Source of the DNA: Nostoc desertorum CM1-VF14
GTDB taxonomy: Bacteria > Cyanobacteriota > Cyanobacteriia > Cyanobacteriales > Nostocaceae
Reading direction: 5' to 3'
Length of the DNA: 64,000 nucleotides
Assembly (NCBI GenBank): GCA_019359245.1
Contig: JAHHHR010000015.1
Location: 1-64,000 of the forward strand
Every line of letters starts with the position of its first letter. Position 1 is the first letter of the stretch. Made by a program: the position numbers and the translations under genes. The notes beneath the pieces were generated by a model. The model was not told the DNA's origin, made no database searches, and was given only the letters and a program-made list of their open reading frames with translations. This document shows, piece by piece, positions 28,852 to 38,791 of this stretch.

Positions 28852-30180
28852 TTATTCAGATTTTGGCGTATCCGTTGATTTACTCCCCTTTGGTACGACT
28901 AGCACCTTATCAACGCGATTACCATCCATATCCATCACTTCAATTCGCATACTTTGCCATTCAAAATGATCTGCTGCGGCAGGAATACGACCTAAATGGG
29001 TGATCACAAAACCACCTAAGGTTTGATAACTGCCGCTTTCCTCAGATTGCCACTCTTCCATACCGAAAAGTTCTAAAAACTCCTCTACAGGCAACATCCC
29101 ATCCAAAAGCCAAGAACCGTCTTCGCGTTGCACGGCTTGTGGTTGATCTTGCCCATCTGTTGAAGGAACATCACCCACAATTTCGCTCATGATGTCGTTG
29201 AGAGTGACTAATCCTTGAATCACGCCATATTCATCGACTACTAACGCCATGTGAGTAATCGTTTGCTTGAACAATTCCAAAACTTTCAGACCACGAGTGC
29301 TTTCTGGCACGAATACGGGCTGTCGCAATCCCACTGTTAAATCTAGCGGTTCTCCTCGGAAACTCCTGGCTAATAAGTCAGTAACTGGCATAACACCCAG
29401 CACATTGTCAAGTCCTCCCTGACAAACTGGATAGCGAGAATAGGCACTATCGACCATTTTTTGGCGATTTTCTTCGGCAGTGTCATCCAAATCTAGCCAG
29501 ACAATATCTGGACGGGGTGTCATTAAGTAGCTGACAGGGCGATCGCCTAAACGAAAAACTCGCTCCACCATATCCTGTTCGGCTTCCTCAAAGGTTCCCG
29601 CCTCAGTGCCTTGCTCGATTAAGATTTTAATTTCTTCTTCAGTGACTTGCGGCTCGGTAGAAGCTGTAATTCCCAGTAATCGTAGGATTAAATCGGTAGA
29701 AGCGCTTAAGAGAAAAACTACAGGAGAAGCGATCGCCGCCAACGCTTGCATAGGAATCGCTACAATCGATGCAATCCTTTCTGGGTTGTTTAATGCCAAA
29801 CGCTTCGGTACCAATTCGCCAACAATGAGTGACAAATAGGTAATGATTAAAACCACTATGCCGAAAGATAGCGGTTCACTATAAGGTGCTAACAAGGGCA
29901 CAAGTTTTACATAGACTGCCAGTCGGTTGGCAATTGTTGCTCCTCCAAAAGCACCAGTCAGGATACCGATCAGGGAAATACCCACTTGAACGGTTGACAG
30001 GAAATGATTTGGAGACTCAGCTAGTTTCAATGCTGCTCTTGCCTTGACATCTCCTTGATTAGCAAGCTGTTGTAGCCTAACTTTCCGGGCCGAGACAACC
30101 GCCATCTCAGACATAGAAAACACGCCGTTGGCAATAATTAGCACCAAAATGATTGAAATTTCAAAAGTGATGGAGGACAT
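28852..30180 (-). CDS. CNNM/CorC (TlyC-like) transmembrane CBS-domain protein
   Basis: The 442-residue protein has an N-terminal DUF21 domain with about four membrane segments (MAVVSARKVRLQQLA is the usual motif after the first). A CBS pair follows (about 210-340; MTPRPDIVWLD and YPVCQGGLDNVLGV, then VDEYGVIQGLVTLNDI) and a C-terminal CorC_HlyC domain. Members are annotated as hemolysin-family proteins but are better described as CNNM/CorC divalent-cation, probably Mg2+, transporters. It diverges from mfd (215-base gap). Confidence 0.87.
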   Translation of the reverse strand: MSSITFEISIILVLIIANGVFSMSEMAVVSARKVRLQQLANQGDVKARAALKLAESPNHFLSTVQVGISLIGILTGAFGGATIANRLAVYVKLVPLLAPYSEPLSFGIVVLIITYLSLIVGELVPKRLALNNPERIASIVAIPMQALAAIASPVVFLLSASTDLILRLLGITASTEPQVTEEEIKILIEQGTEAGTFEEAEQDMVERVFRLGDRPVSYLMTPRPDIVWLDLDDTAEENRQKMVDSAYSRYPVCQGGLDNVLGVMPVTDLLARSFRGEPLDLTVGLRQPVFVPESTRGLKVLELFKQTITHMALVVDEYGVIQGLVTLNDIMSEIVGDVPSTDGQDQPQAVQREDGSWLLDGMLPVEEFLELFGMEEWQSEESGSYQTLGGFVITHLGRIPAAADHFEWQSMRIEVMDMDGNRVDKVLVVPKGSKSTDTPKSE

Positions 30181-30291
30181 GTTTAAAATTGCCGCTTATC
30201 AGAGCGAACGTAGCTCAATACCTAGTATCTAGTATTAAAGGTGCTTCTATAAATGCTTTGACTGTACACAAAGTAATAGTTATTTTTACGT

Positions 30292-30324
30292 TGGCAGTTG
30301 ACTGTTAACCGTCAACTGTCAACC
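30292..30324. repeat. STRR with GTTGACTGTTAACC/GTCAACTGTC units
   Basis: Imperfect inverted and tandem heptamers (GTTGACT, GTCAACT) sit in the divergent gap between the CBS protein and mfd. A related GTTGACG tract occurs at 56211-56231. Confidence 0.55.
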
Positions 30325-30395
30325 TTTTAAAATAGTTAACATAAACTCCCTCAAGATTTTCTGATCCACAAAGACTCCCACCGCTAGTAGTACTT

Positions 30396-33300
30396 ATGTC
30401 ATTTTCTTCTATTGTGCGTGCCTTAGCGCGATCGCCACTCACCAATGAATTTATTTCTAAGCTAAACCGACAACAAGAATTGCGGTTAAATGGCATTTCT
30501 CGATTGCCTAAAGGTTTGGTGGCTTCGGCATTGGCGCAGGCTACGGGCAAGGATTTGTTTGTGGTTTGCGCGACTCTGGAAGAAGCTGGACGCGTTTACG
30601 CACAACTGGAGGCAATGGGATGGCAAACAGTACATTTTTACCCCACCTCCGAGGCTTCTCCCTACGAACCTTTTGACCCGGAAACTGAGATGAGTTGGGG
30701 GCAAATGCAGGTATTGGCAGATTTAATCAAGAATCAAGAGTCATTAGTCATTAGTCAGTTGTCATTAGAAACAAACCAAGGACAAAGGACAAATGACATA
30801 GACGCTTCTGCGGCTTCCCGCAGGGTAGGACAAATGGCAAATTTAGCAATTGTAGCTACTCAAGGGGCGCTACAACCACATTTACCACCACCAGAAGCTT
30901 TTGAGCAATTCTGTCTTACCTTGAAGCGGGGGATGGAATTAGACTTGAATGCCTTCAGCGAGAAAATAACTATTCTGGGGTATGAACGGGTTCCTCTGGT
31001 GGAAACAGAAGGACAGTGGAGCCGACGGGGTGATATTGTTGATGTGTTTCCAGTTTCATCTGAGTTTCCAGTCCGCCTGGAATGGTTTGGCGATGAAATC
31101 GAGCAAATGCGGGAATTTGACCCAGCAACCCAACGTTCCGCCCTCGACAAAGTTGATCAGTTAATTCTTACCCCCACTAGCTTTGCTCCCATCGTCATGG
31201 CGGCACTGAAGAATAGTTCTGAGCTAGGAGTTAGGAGTTATGAGTTAAATTCTGAGTCAGAACTTAGCACTGAGAACTCATCACTCTTGGAAGGGAGTCG
31301 TCGCTTTTTGGGGTTGGCTTTTGAGCAACCAGCGTCTCTGCTAAACTACTTATCAGAAAATACCCTGATTGCCATTGATGAGCCAGAACAGTGTCATGCT
31401 CATAGCGATCGCTGGGTAGAAAATGCCGAGGAACAGTGGAGGCTGGGGACTGGGGAACAATTAAACCTCCCGAAAATTCATCGGTCATTTGATGACTGTC
31501 TGGCTGATGTTGTCAAATTTAAAACATTATATTTATCGGAACTGTCCGAGGAAAATAGTGGCATCAATCTTGCCAGCCGATCTGTTCCAGTCTCGCCGCA
31601 CCAGTTTGCTAAACTAGCTGAAACTATCCGCCAAGAACGCGAGCGCAATTTCTCGATCTGGCTGCTTTCTGCTCAACCTTCACGTTCTGTCTCACTGTTG
31701 CAAGAACATGATTGTCCGGCTCAGTTTATCCCCAACCCCCGCGACTACCAAGCAATAGATAAGCTGCAAATAAACCATATTCCTATAGCTCTAAAATATT
31801 CTGGTCTTGCAGAACTCGAAGGTTTTATCCTGCCGACATACCGAATAGTAATCGTTACTGATCGGGAATTTTTTGGGCAGCATTCTTTGGCGACTCCCGG
31901 CTACATTCGCAAGCGTCACAAAGCTACTTCTAAGCAAGTCGATCCCAATAAGCTGCGTCCCGGCGATTATGTAGTTCACAGAAATCATGGGGTTGGCAAA
32001 TTTGTCAAGCTGGAAAGTTTGACGATTAATAACGAAACCCGTGATTATTTGGTAGTACAGTATGCTGACGGGTTACTTAGAGTCGCCGCCGATCAAGTAG
32101 GTGCTTTATCTCGGTTCCGCGCCGCAGGTGACAAAGCACCGGAACTCAACAGGATGACCGGTAAAGCTTGGGAAAATACCAAGAATAAAGTTCGTAAAGC
32201 CATCAAAAAATTGGCGGTGGACTTGTTGAAACTGTATGCAGCGAGATCAAAACAACAAGGTTTTAGCTTTCCAAATGATATGCCTTGGCAGGAAGAATTG
32301 GAAGATTCTTTCCCCTACCAACCCACGACGGATCAACTCAAAGCTGTACAAGATGTGAAACGCGACATGGAAAGCGATCGCCCAATGGATCGCTTAGTTT
32401 GTGGCGATGTCGGTTTCGGAAAGACGGAAGTGGCGATTCGTGCTATTTTCAAAGCAGTCACCGCCGGTAAACAAGTGGCACTCCTTGCGCCAACGACAAT
32501 TTTAACACAGCAGCACTACCATACACTCAAAGAACGTTTTGCACCTTACCCGGTAAATGTCGGTTTGCTCAACCGTTTTCGTTCTGCTGAAGAACGCCGC
32601 GATATTCAAAAGCGATTAGCAACAGGTGAACTAGATGTAGTTGTTGGTACACAGCAACTTCTGGGTAAAGGTGTGGCATTCAAGGATTTAGGACTGTTGG
32701 TGGTGGATGAAGAACAGAGGTTTGGGGTAAACCAGAAGGAGAAAATTAAAAGCTTGAAAACTCAGGTGGACGTGCTTACCCTTTCCGCTACTCCCATTCC
32801 CCGGACTTTGTATATGTCCTTGTCGGGAATTCGGGAGATGAGTTTGATTACTACACCACCCCCAACCAGAAGACCAATAAAAACCCATCTATCACCGATC
32901 AATTCCGAAAGTATCCGCAGTGCAATTCGTCAAGAATTAGACAGAGGTGGACAAGTATTTTATGTAGTTCCACGAGTTGATGGAATTGAAGAGACAACAG
33001 CCAATTTACGAGAAGTGATACCGGGAGCTAGGTTTGCGATCGCTCACGGTCAAATGGATGAAAGCGAGTTAGAATCAACTATGCTCACCTTCAGTAATGG
33101 TGACGCAGATATCCTTGTTTGTACGACAATTATTGAATCTGGCTTAGATATTCCGCGAGTCAACACCATTTTGATTGAAGATGCTCACCGCTTTGGATTG
33201 GCTCAACTGTATCAATTACGCGGTCGTGTAGGACGTGCAGGTATCCAAGCTCATGCTTGGTTATTTTATCCGAAGCAACGGGTATTATCTGACGCAGCAC

Positions 33301-33968
33301 GGCAACGATTACGAGCGATTCAGGAATTTACTCAGCTAGGTTCTGGATATCAACTGGCGATGCGCGACATGGAAATCAGAGGTGTGGGTAACTTGCTAGG
33401 TGCAGAACAATCCGGTCAAATGGATGCCATTGGTTTTGATTTGTACATGGAAATGCTAGAAGAAGCAATTCGGGAAATCCGAGGACAAGAAATTCCGAAA
33501 GTGGAGGATACTCAGATTGACCTTAACCTCACGGCATTTATCCCAGCAGATTACATTACCGATTTGGATCAAAAAATGAGTGCATACCGAGCGGTGGCCA
33601 CAGCCAAATCTAAATCAGAATTAAACCAGATTGCAGCTGAGTGGAGCGATCGCTATGGTACTTTACCAGTGTCTGCCAATCAACTGTTGCGAGTCATGGA
33701 ACTTAAACAGTTAGCGAAAAAACTTGGATTTAGCCGGATTAAACCAGAAAACAAGCAGCACGTTGTTTTAGAAACGCCGATGGAGGAACCCGCTTGGAAC
33801 TTGTTGGCGGCGAATTTACCAGACAATCTCAAGACGCGCTTTGTGTATTCGCCTGGTAAAGTGACAGTACGTGGGTTGGGAGTTTTTAAAGCAGATCAAC
33901 AATTACAAAATTTGATTGATGCTTTTGGGAGAATGCAGGGTGCGATTCCAGAGGCAGCTGTTGTTTGA
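30396..33968 (+). CDS. mfd: transcription-repair coupling factor Mfd
   Basis: Mfd removes RNA polymerase stalled at DNA lesions and recruits UvrA. The 1190-residue protein has an N-terminal UvrB-like part and the RNA-polymerase interaction (CarD-like) domain starting at [20 protein letters not shown] superfamily 2 translocase follows with Walker [15 protein letters not shown] in [19 protein letters not shown] and [10 protein letters not shown], then the C-terminal TRCF domain. Two stretches (about residues 113-147 and 272-298) are encoded by intergenic-type repeat DNA inserted in frame (see findings), which may explain the somewhat large size compared with about 1150 in E. coli. Confidence 0.95.
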   Translation: MSFSSIVRALARSPLTNEFISKLNRQQELRLNGISRLPKGLVASALAQATGKDLFVVCATLEEAGRVYAQLEAMGWQTVHFYPTSEASPYEPFDPETEMSWGQMQVLADLIKNQESLVISQLSLETNQGQRTNDIDASAASRRVGQMANLAIVATQGALQPHLPPPEAFEQFCLTLKRGMELDLNAFSEKITILGYERVPLVETEGQWSRRGDIVDVFPVSSEFPVRLEWFGDEIEQMREFDPATQRSALDKVDQLILTPTSFAPIVMAALKNSSELGVRSYELNSESELSTENSSLLEGSRRFLGLAFEQPASLLNYLSENTLIAIDEPEQCHAHSDRWVENAEEQWRLGTGEQLNLPKIHRSFDDCLADVVKFKTLYLSELSEENSGINLASRSVPVSPHQFAKLAETIRQERERNFSIWLLSAQPSRSVSLLQEHDCPAQFIPNPRDYQAIDKLQINHIPIALKYSGLAELEGFILPTYRIVIVTDREFFGQHSLATPGYIRKRHKATSKQVDPNKLRPGDYVVHRNHGVGKFVKLESLTINNETRDYLVVQYADGLLRVAADQVGALSRFRAAGDKAPELNRMTGKAWENTKNKVRKAIKKLAVDLLKLYAARSKQQGFSFPNDMPWQEELEDSFPYQPTTDQLKAVQDVKRDMESDRPMDRLVCGDVGFGKTEVAIRAIFKAVTAGKQVALLAPTTILTQQHYHTLKERFAPYPVNVGLLNRFRSAEERRDIQKRLATGELDVVVGTQQLLGKGVAFKDLGLLVVDEEQRFGVNQKEKIKSLKTQVDVLTLSATPIPRTLYMSLSGIREMSLITTPPPTRRPIKTHLSPINSESIRSAIRQELDRGGQVFYVVPRVDGIEETTANLREVIPGARFAIAHGQMDESELESTMLTFSNGDADILVCTTIIESGLDIPRVNTILIEDAHRFGLAQLYQLRGRVGRAGIQAHAWLFYPKQRVLSDAARQRLRAIQEFTQLGSGYQLAMRDMEIRGVGNLLGAEQSGQMDAIGFDLYMEMLEEAIREIRGQEIPKVEDTQIDLNLTAFIPADYITDLDQKMSAYRAVATAKSKSELNQIAAEWSDRYGTLPVSANQLLRVMELKQLAKKLGFSRIKPENKQHVVLETPMEEPAWNLLAANLPDNLKTRFVYSPGKVTVRGLGVFKADQQLQNLIDAFGRMQGAIPEAAVV
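30739..30825. repeat. in-frame STRR plus palindrome inside mfd (insert 1)
   Basis: AGTCATT heptamers (30739-30766), GGACAAA-type heptamers (30776-30797) and a perfect hairpin CTGCGG-CTTC-CCGCAG (30808-30823) lie back to back in the reading frame without stops. They encode a low-complexity peptide unlike the flanking conserved Mfd sequence. Confidence 0.75.
31221..31290. repeat. in-frame GAGTTAG STRR inside mfd (insert 2)
   Basis: Heptamers of the GAGTTAG/GAGTTAT type (31221-31256) and degenerate continuations encode a Ser/Glu/Leu-rich peptide within the N-terminal half of Mfd. The same heptamer is common in intergenic STRRs of this window (for example 61553-61622 on the other strand). Confidence 0.7.
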
Positions 33969-34063
33969 TCAGTTTTGCTCAAGTTTCTACCAATTTGAAC
34001 CAAACCTACACAGAATAACCAGAATCAAACTCTTATTTTAGAAAGGAGAGTGAAAAACTACAA

Positions 34064-35842
34064 CTAAATAGTGATAAAAGAGGAAGGTTGAGCCAAAAGT
34101 ATACTTGCAGTGACATTATCCAACTTCGCCAACACTTGATTGTTAGAACTATCCATAACGAAGGCTTGACTTCCTTGTTGCTGTATCAACAATTGACCAA
34201 ACTTAAGACCTCCTGACAACGCAAACTTGTCCTTACCCACTTCAAAGTCAGTAATGGTGTTTGTGCCCTCACCTAAAGCCAATACAAAGGTGTCAGTGCC
34301 AGAACCCCCTGTAAGTATATCTTTACCATTGCCTGTGCCCTCTAATAGTTGGTCATCGCCGATACCACCAAACAGCGTATCGTTAACCTTATCACCCGAA
34401 AGCTTATCATTGCCGCTATCGCCATAGAGTCCGTCATCACCTTCATTGCCCCAGAGAGTATCGTTTCCGTTGCCTCCCCAAAGTTGGTCATTTCCTAGAT
34501 TACCTACGATGGTGTCTTGACCCTCAATCTTGTTGGCTGGGGCATTCCCTTTTAAGTACTGAGGACTATCAGTGCTATTGAGAACTTGAATTTCGGGGAC
34601 AGGAGTCTTATTGGTGGAGACTTCATATGCACCAATCTCAATCAATACACTGTCGTTGCCATCGCCATCTAGGGGAGTATTGTTAGTGATGCTATTGAAG
34701 GCATTGAAACCAGCATCAATCGCTGGACTTCCAGATTTGAGCCTAAAGTCACCATTCGCTGCATCAACAAACAACGGGTCTTCGTTTAAAATATTTCCTG
34801 AGCCTGTGCCTTTAAATAGTCCGTTGTAAGCAAGGTTGTTGTTAAATGAAGTATTACTAGAATGAGAAATAGAAGTGGCAGGCTTTCCGTCGGTTGCATA
34901 CATAATATTGTTATCAACCTGAATATTTTTAGTAGTGTTGAGGAAAATTTCTGCGGTTGAGAGTATTTGTGAATTTTTGTAAATTGTATTATTCACAATG
35001 TCTATGGGGTTTTCTCCTTTATAAATCTGAATACCTGCGCCACCATTCTTGTAAATTAAGTTATTACTGATTAAGGCTTTCCCCTGGTATGCAACCTTTT
35101 CAATATAACAAGTGTCAAACATTATTCCATGACCTTCTGTTATTTTCCCTGTTGCAGCCCAAGGGACTAATTCTTTATTATCAAAAGAGGTATTACCTTC
35201 AATAATTACTTTGTAATCTTTGACGTTGTTATCAGAGTTCCAAAGCTTAAACATTGTAATTCCTTGGGTTCCAAAAGGTGAGTACCAAGCATTTCCAGAA
35301 ACAACATTATTTTTTACTGTAATGTAGTCTGCTTCAGTTGCTAGAATTCCTCCTCCTGGAAACTTAGAAACGTTGTTATTATTAATTGTGATGTGATGTG
35401 AACGCTGCTTTTGATCGCCATTAATGTATCTAATGTCAATACCATTTCCAGATGTGGCTGGGTTATTCAAATTCTTTTTTTGCTCGAGCGCATATTTTAA
35501 TGTAATTTCATCTCGTGCTCCTACCAGGGTTAGTCCTTCAATTACTACGTAAGAAGAACCTGTAACTGAGATAGCATTCCAATTATTTTTGTGTGCTTCT
35601 AAAACAGGTTTGTGCCCAGGATAAGCAGTAAATGTGATCGGTTCCTTAGCGCTACCATGCTTATCTGAAATACTCAGGATATTAGCGTAAATATTTGTGT
35701 AATTACCATTCATGACATAGACGGTATCACCTGCGGCTACTAAATCCGCAGCTTTTTGGAGGGTGCGAAATGCGGCTTTCTCGTTCAAGCCATCATTTTT
35801 ATCATCGCCTGTTCCAGAAACATAGTATGTTTTACCAGCCAT
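34064..35842 (-). CDS. right-handed beta-helix protein with C-terminal RTX (Ca2+-binding) repeats
   Basis: The 592-residue protein starts directly with AGKTYYVSGTGDDKNDGLN and has the same beta-helix layout as the 9835-11238 product (SHHITINNNNVSKFPGGGI, NNLIYKNGGAGIQIY, FRLKSGSPAIDAG). After a linker, residues about 440-520 carry hemolysin-type nonapeptides (GNLGNDQLWGG, GNGNDTLWGNEGDDGLYG, GGIGDDQL). It lacks an N-terminal signal peptide and ends in a Ser/Phe/Ile-rich tail, as expected for type I secretion. The function is probably extracellular polysaccharide binding or modification; no catalytic residues can be assigned. Confidence 0.85.
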   Translation of the reverse strand: MAGKTYYVSGTGDDKNDGLNEKAAFRTLQKAADLVAAGDTVYVMNGNYTNIYANILSISDKHGSAKEPITFTAYPGHKPVLEAHKNNWNAISVTGSSYVVIEGLTLVGARDEITLKYALEQKKNLNNPATSGNGIDIRYINGDQKQRSHHITINNNNVSKFPGGGILATEADYITVKNNVVSGNAWYSPFGTQGITMFKLWNSDNNVKDYKVIIEGNTSFDNKELVPWAATGKITEGHGIMFDTCYIEKVAYQGKALISNNLIYKNGGAGIQIYKGENPIDIVNNTIYKNSQILSTAEIFLNTTKNIQVDNNIMYATDGKPATSISHSSNTSFNNNLAYNGLFKGTGSGNILNEDPLFVDAANGDFRLKSGSPAIDAGFNAFNSITNNTPLDGDGNDSVLIEIGAYEVSTNKTPVPEIQVLNSTDSPQYLKGNAPANKIEGQDTIVGNLGNDQLWGGNGNDTLWGNEGDDGLYGDSGNDKLSGDKVNDTLFGGIGDDQLLEGTGNGKDILTGGSGTDTFVLALGEGTNTITDFEVGKDKFALSGGLKFGQLLIQQQGSQAFVMDSSNNQVLAKLDNVTASILLAQPSSFITI

Positions 35843-36732
35843 TGTTTTACTCCGAATTTGTGTAAGGTGAATTGGTAGTACGCTCTCAGCAATAAACTAA
35901 GTTGCTAAGTAGTTATTTGACTTGGTTATCTGTCTAGACTTTTCAAGACAGTCGCAGTTGTGCGATGGCGTACCTGCCCGCCGTAGGCGATCGCAGCTTG
36001 AAATCGCATCGTTTGTAGAAACTTTATTATCAAATTGAAATTTTTTTATTAATCATTGATGGTTAAACTAGAGATGTCGATACCGTTAATCGTCAGTATT
36101 TTCTTGAGGGTGATCGGACGATTTGCACGTACACAAGGCAGCGCAAAGCCAGAGATATTTCCTGTTTTCTCTGCGTTTGTTGTTAGACATTCTATGATTA
36201 TCAAAACTAGAGTTGAATACTCGTATCTTCATCTGAAGCAGTTGCGTAGGCGTAGCCCGTCGTAGATATCGCTGTTCTTTGGAAACCAGCTTTACTATCT
36301 GCTATATTCGATACGATAAGCAATAAATTAGTATAGTAATTCCTCTAAATTTTTTCCATTGTCTTAGGTCAGGAGGTTGCCAAATTGGCATAGTAAAATC
36401 CATTCTTCACTGACAACTAGAACTTAAAGTTAGAGTGTTCAAAATTGAATTAGTTGAAACTTTAGTAGGTTTACCCTTTAATTTAAGGGAGCTAATGTAA
36501 CAACTTAGTCAAACCTGTTGTAATCGATATAACTGAGCTTTGTGAACTTAGTTAAAAGTAACCTTTACAAATAGCGATTGATATCAGTAAATACCCAGAA
36601 ATCAATGCGTTTTTTTTACAACAAAATCAAAAAAACTATGGAAGCGTGATGGTGGAGTCCTGTTAATTTCCAGAGTGGTATAGGGATTAACCGCTTTGTG
36701 CAAGGATTTGATGAAGTTTCTGTAAATATTTT
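35843..36732. other. 890-base gap with palindromic repeat debris
   Basis: It contains a HIP1-centred palindromic stretch (35963-35998) and a second patch with GGCGTAGCCCGTCGTAG (36249-36265) of the same dispersed family. The rest is A/T-rich. No supported gene. Confidence 0.5.
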
Positions 36733-36741
36733 TTGTCAGCA

Positions 36742-36993
36742 ATGCCTTCTTTACGAGACCAAGGTGGAGCTTGCTTCCTCGTAAGGGTAATTATCTTCAT
36801 CATCTTTTTCGTGAAAGTTAACGACCGTAAAGAGTGTTTATACAATTTAGGCGCGCATCAGCTTATTACCGGAGGAGACACCATAGAAGAGGTAATGGCT
36901 AATTTAAAAGATGCTATTGAAGGTTCGCTTGAAGTTGCTAACAGTCGTAATGCAATTGAGTCAACAGATCAAATTGTCGAAATTGCTGTATGA
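36742..36993 (+). pseudogene. HicB-like antitoxin remnant, N-terminus lost
   Basis: The reading frame ends with LITGGDTIEEVMANLKDAIEGSLEVAN, clearly the second half of a HicB fold. The preceding part (RVIIFIIFFVKVNDRKECL) does not match HicB, which normally opens with a strand-rich segment leading to PGC. I read this as a decayed antitoxin. Its TGA overlaps the ATG of the hicA remnant (ATGA), preserving the original operon organisation. A TTG at 36733 and the ATG at 36742 are the possible starts. Confidence 0.55.
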
Positions 36994-37166
36994 AATCGAT
37001 TTCTGGTAAGCAACTTTGTAAGATTGTGGAACAAAAAGGTTGGGTTTTGCAAAGAATTACTGGCAGTCACCATATTTATGAAAACCCCGAAGTATAGAAA
37101 ATCCTGTCAATTCCTGTTCACCGCAATCAAGATTTGAAAGTTGGAACCTTGTACAAGCAGAAATAA
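36990..37166 (+). pseudogene. hicA toxin remnant with internal stop
   Basis: Starting at 36990 the frame encodes a HicA mRNA-interferase N-terminus (MKSISGKQLCKIVEQKGW, then GSHHIYENPEV) with the double-stranded-RNA-binding fold motif and the expected histidine in GSHH. It is interrupted by TAG at 37095-37097. The frame continues with KILSIPVHRNQDLKVGTL, the normal HicA middle, and stops early at 37164-37166 instead of running through the usual last helix. The toxin is therefore inactive unless the stop is read through. Confidence 0.65.
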
Positions 37167-37200
37167 TTTATAGTATGACTTTCGTAACGATTAACAGCTA

Positions 37201-37311
37201 TGACTGAGCTACTTGAACAGTTGTAGCTACACAATGCGATCGCGTACAGCAAATAGTTGAACTATTAAATTTAGAAGAGTGGATTCATAAAGACACTGAA
37301 CCAGCAGATTG
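37201..37311 (+). pseudogene. short broken ORF remnant upstream of second HicB
   Basis: An ATG (37201) opens MTELLEQL and stops at once. A different frame continues with QQIVELLNLEEWIHKD and stops at 37309-37311. The two pieces look like parts of one frameshifted small gene of the kind that accompanies toxin-antitoxin loci. I cannot name it. Confidence 0.3.
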
Positions 37312-37658
37312 AGAAGCCATCCTTAGAATATTATTTAAATCTTCAGTACCCTGTAACACTTTACCCCGACCTAGAAGGGGGATATGTAGCTCAAATTAAA
37401 GATTTACCTCGATGTCTTACCCAAGGCGAAACTCTTGAAGAGACAATGGCAAATCTCAATGAGGCGTGGGAATTGTGGATTGAGACAGCTTATGAAGCCG
37501 ACGATAATATTCCCCTACCAAGTAGTAACGATAGCTATAGCGATAAACTACTAGTACGGATACCGAAATCTTTACATCGACGTTTAGCTGAGACTTCTGA
37601 ACGGGAAGGTGTTAGTCTCAACCAGTATATTGTGTCTTTGCTAAGTGCAGTAACATAA
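37275..37658 (+). pseudogene. HicB family antitoxin without a recognisable start codon
   Basis: The open frame after a stop at 37272-37274 encodes LEYYLNLQYPVTLYPDLEGG, then AQIKDLPRCLTQGETLEETM, then a C-terminal ribbon-helix-helix-like part (LLVRIPKSLHRRLAETSERE). This is a full HicB/Arc architecture. No ATG, GTG or TTG exists between the stop and the ATG at 37446, which would remove half the domain. Either a rare start (ATT at 37308 or CTG at 37296) is used or the gene has lost its start. No hicA partner follows. Confidence 0.55.
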
Positions 37659-37696
37659 TTAACAGCAAATTAATCTTAGTAAACTTCACATATTTT

Positions 37697-38128
37697 TTAT
37701 AAATAGTCAAAAAACACTTCAGGTACTAATCTTAATTCCCCAGATTTAAAGCGAGAGATATCTATCCATAACGCTTTATGTTTATGGTGTTGTGATTCTG
37801 AGAAAATTAGACTTTCCAGTTGATAAAATTTGGAATCAGCAAAGTCACATTGATAAAGCTGAATGATTTCATGACCTTGCCTACCATTAAATGTAAACAG
37901 ATTTTCTATACATCCTAGATATTTAATATTCGTTAATTCTGCCTGAATTTCCTCTTGAAACTCCCGTTCTAAGGCGGCGCGGCTAGTTTCGCCAAAGTCA
38001 ACACCACCGCCTAAAGCCCGATAAAATGTTTCTTGTTTTACGGGATCGTAGCCTTCAGAAAGAAATATACGTTCGCCATCCCGAATTAGCCCCAAGGTTA
38101 TCACCCGAATTTCGCCTGCTTTATTCAT
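37697..38128 (-). CDS. Nudix hydrolase
   Basis: The 143-residue protein contains a Nudix box, GGVDFGETSRAALEREFQEE at residues 41-60, fitting GX5EX7REUXEE; the usual last glycine of the motif is glutamine. It would hydrolyse a nucleoside diphosphate derivative with Mg2+; the substrate is unknown. The start lies 8 bases beyond the stop of the DUF3531 gene on the same strand, so the two are almost certainly co-transcribed. Confidence 0.85.
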   Translation of the reverse strand: MNKAGEIRVITLGLIRDGERIFLSEGYDPVKQETFYRALGGGVDFGETSRAALEREFQEEIQAELTNIKYLGCIENLFTFNGRQGHEIIQLYQCDFADSKFYQLESLIFSESQHHKHKALWIDISRFKSGELRLVPEVFFDYL

Positions 38129-38136
38129 TTTGGTAA

Positions 38137-38589
38137 CTAATTATCGTAAATAGACTGAGGACGGCTTTCGCTACCCTCAATAGGCCAATCTGGATTTTCG
38201 CCACCGATGTATAATTCTTCAATGGTGACATATTCCTGACTTAGCTGGGTGAGGGCGTTGATTAAAATATCCAGAGCGATCGCATCACTAGTTCCTAAGT
38301 CAAACCAACAACGTCCCCATTGACCCTCATATTCAAACTCACCGATGTTGTGCATCAGTGCTAATAAGCTTTTGTCATATCCTTGCTCATCATAATTCAT
38401 GTAGCTGATATCGAGTCCAGTGTCCTGTACCTGGAGATTCTCTGCATTAAATGCACCTAATTTACCTAGATAAAACCAGGAATTGAAAACTTCTTCTACA
38501 TACTGCTTTTCACGTGCAGAAGGATTTGTGCTGAATTTCAGCCAAATCCACATATCAAAAGGATTAATTTCGCGGAACTGAATCTCCAT
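38137..38589 (-). CDS. DUF3531 family protein
   Basis: The 150-residue acidic, aromatic-rich protein begins MEIQFREINPFDMWIWLKF and contains WGRCWFDLGTSDAIALDILI. I recognise it as the cyanobacterial and plastid DUF3531 family, of unknown function. There is no signal peptide or membrane segment. It is the first gene of a two-gene minus-strand unit with the Nudix hydrolase. Confidence 0.75.
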   Translation of the reverse strand: MEIQFREINPFDMWIWLKFSTNPSAREKQYVEEVFNSWFYLGKLGAFNAENLQVQDTGLDISYMNYDEQGYDKSLLALMHNIGEFEYEGQWGRCWFDLGTSDAIALDILINALTQLSQEYVTIEELYIGGENPDWPIEGSESRPQSIYDN

Positions 38590-38791
38590 TTTGGTCTAAT
38601 ATCTTTAATTACTCTTCTGGAAATAAGCATATCAAAGTAAGGAATAGGGAATGGAGAAAAAAGTTAATCATAATCGCCAATCCCCACTCCGACTTCTCTA
38701 CGAACGCGAACAGTGTGTCGCAGACAGACGCTACGTGTAGCTTACTTGCTTCGATCTAGGAGTACACACAGTACAAGTTCCCAATGCTCAA

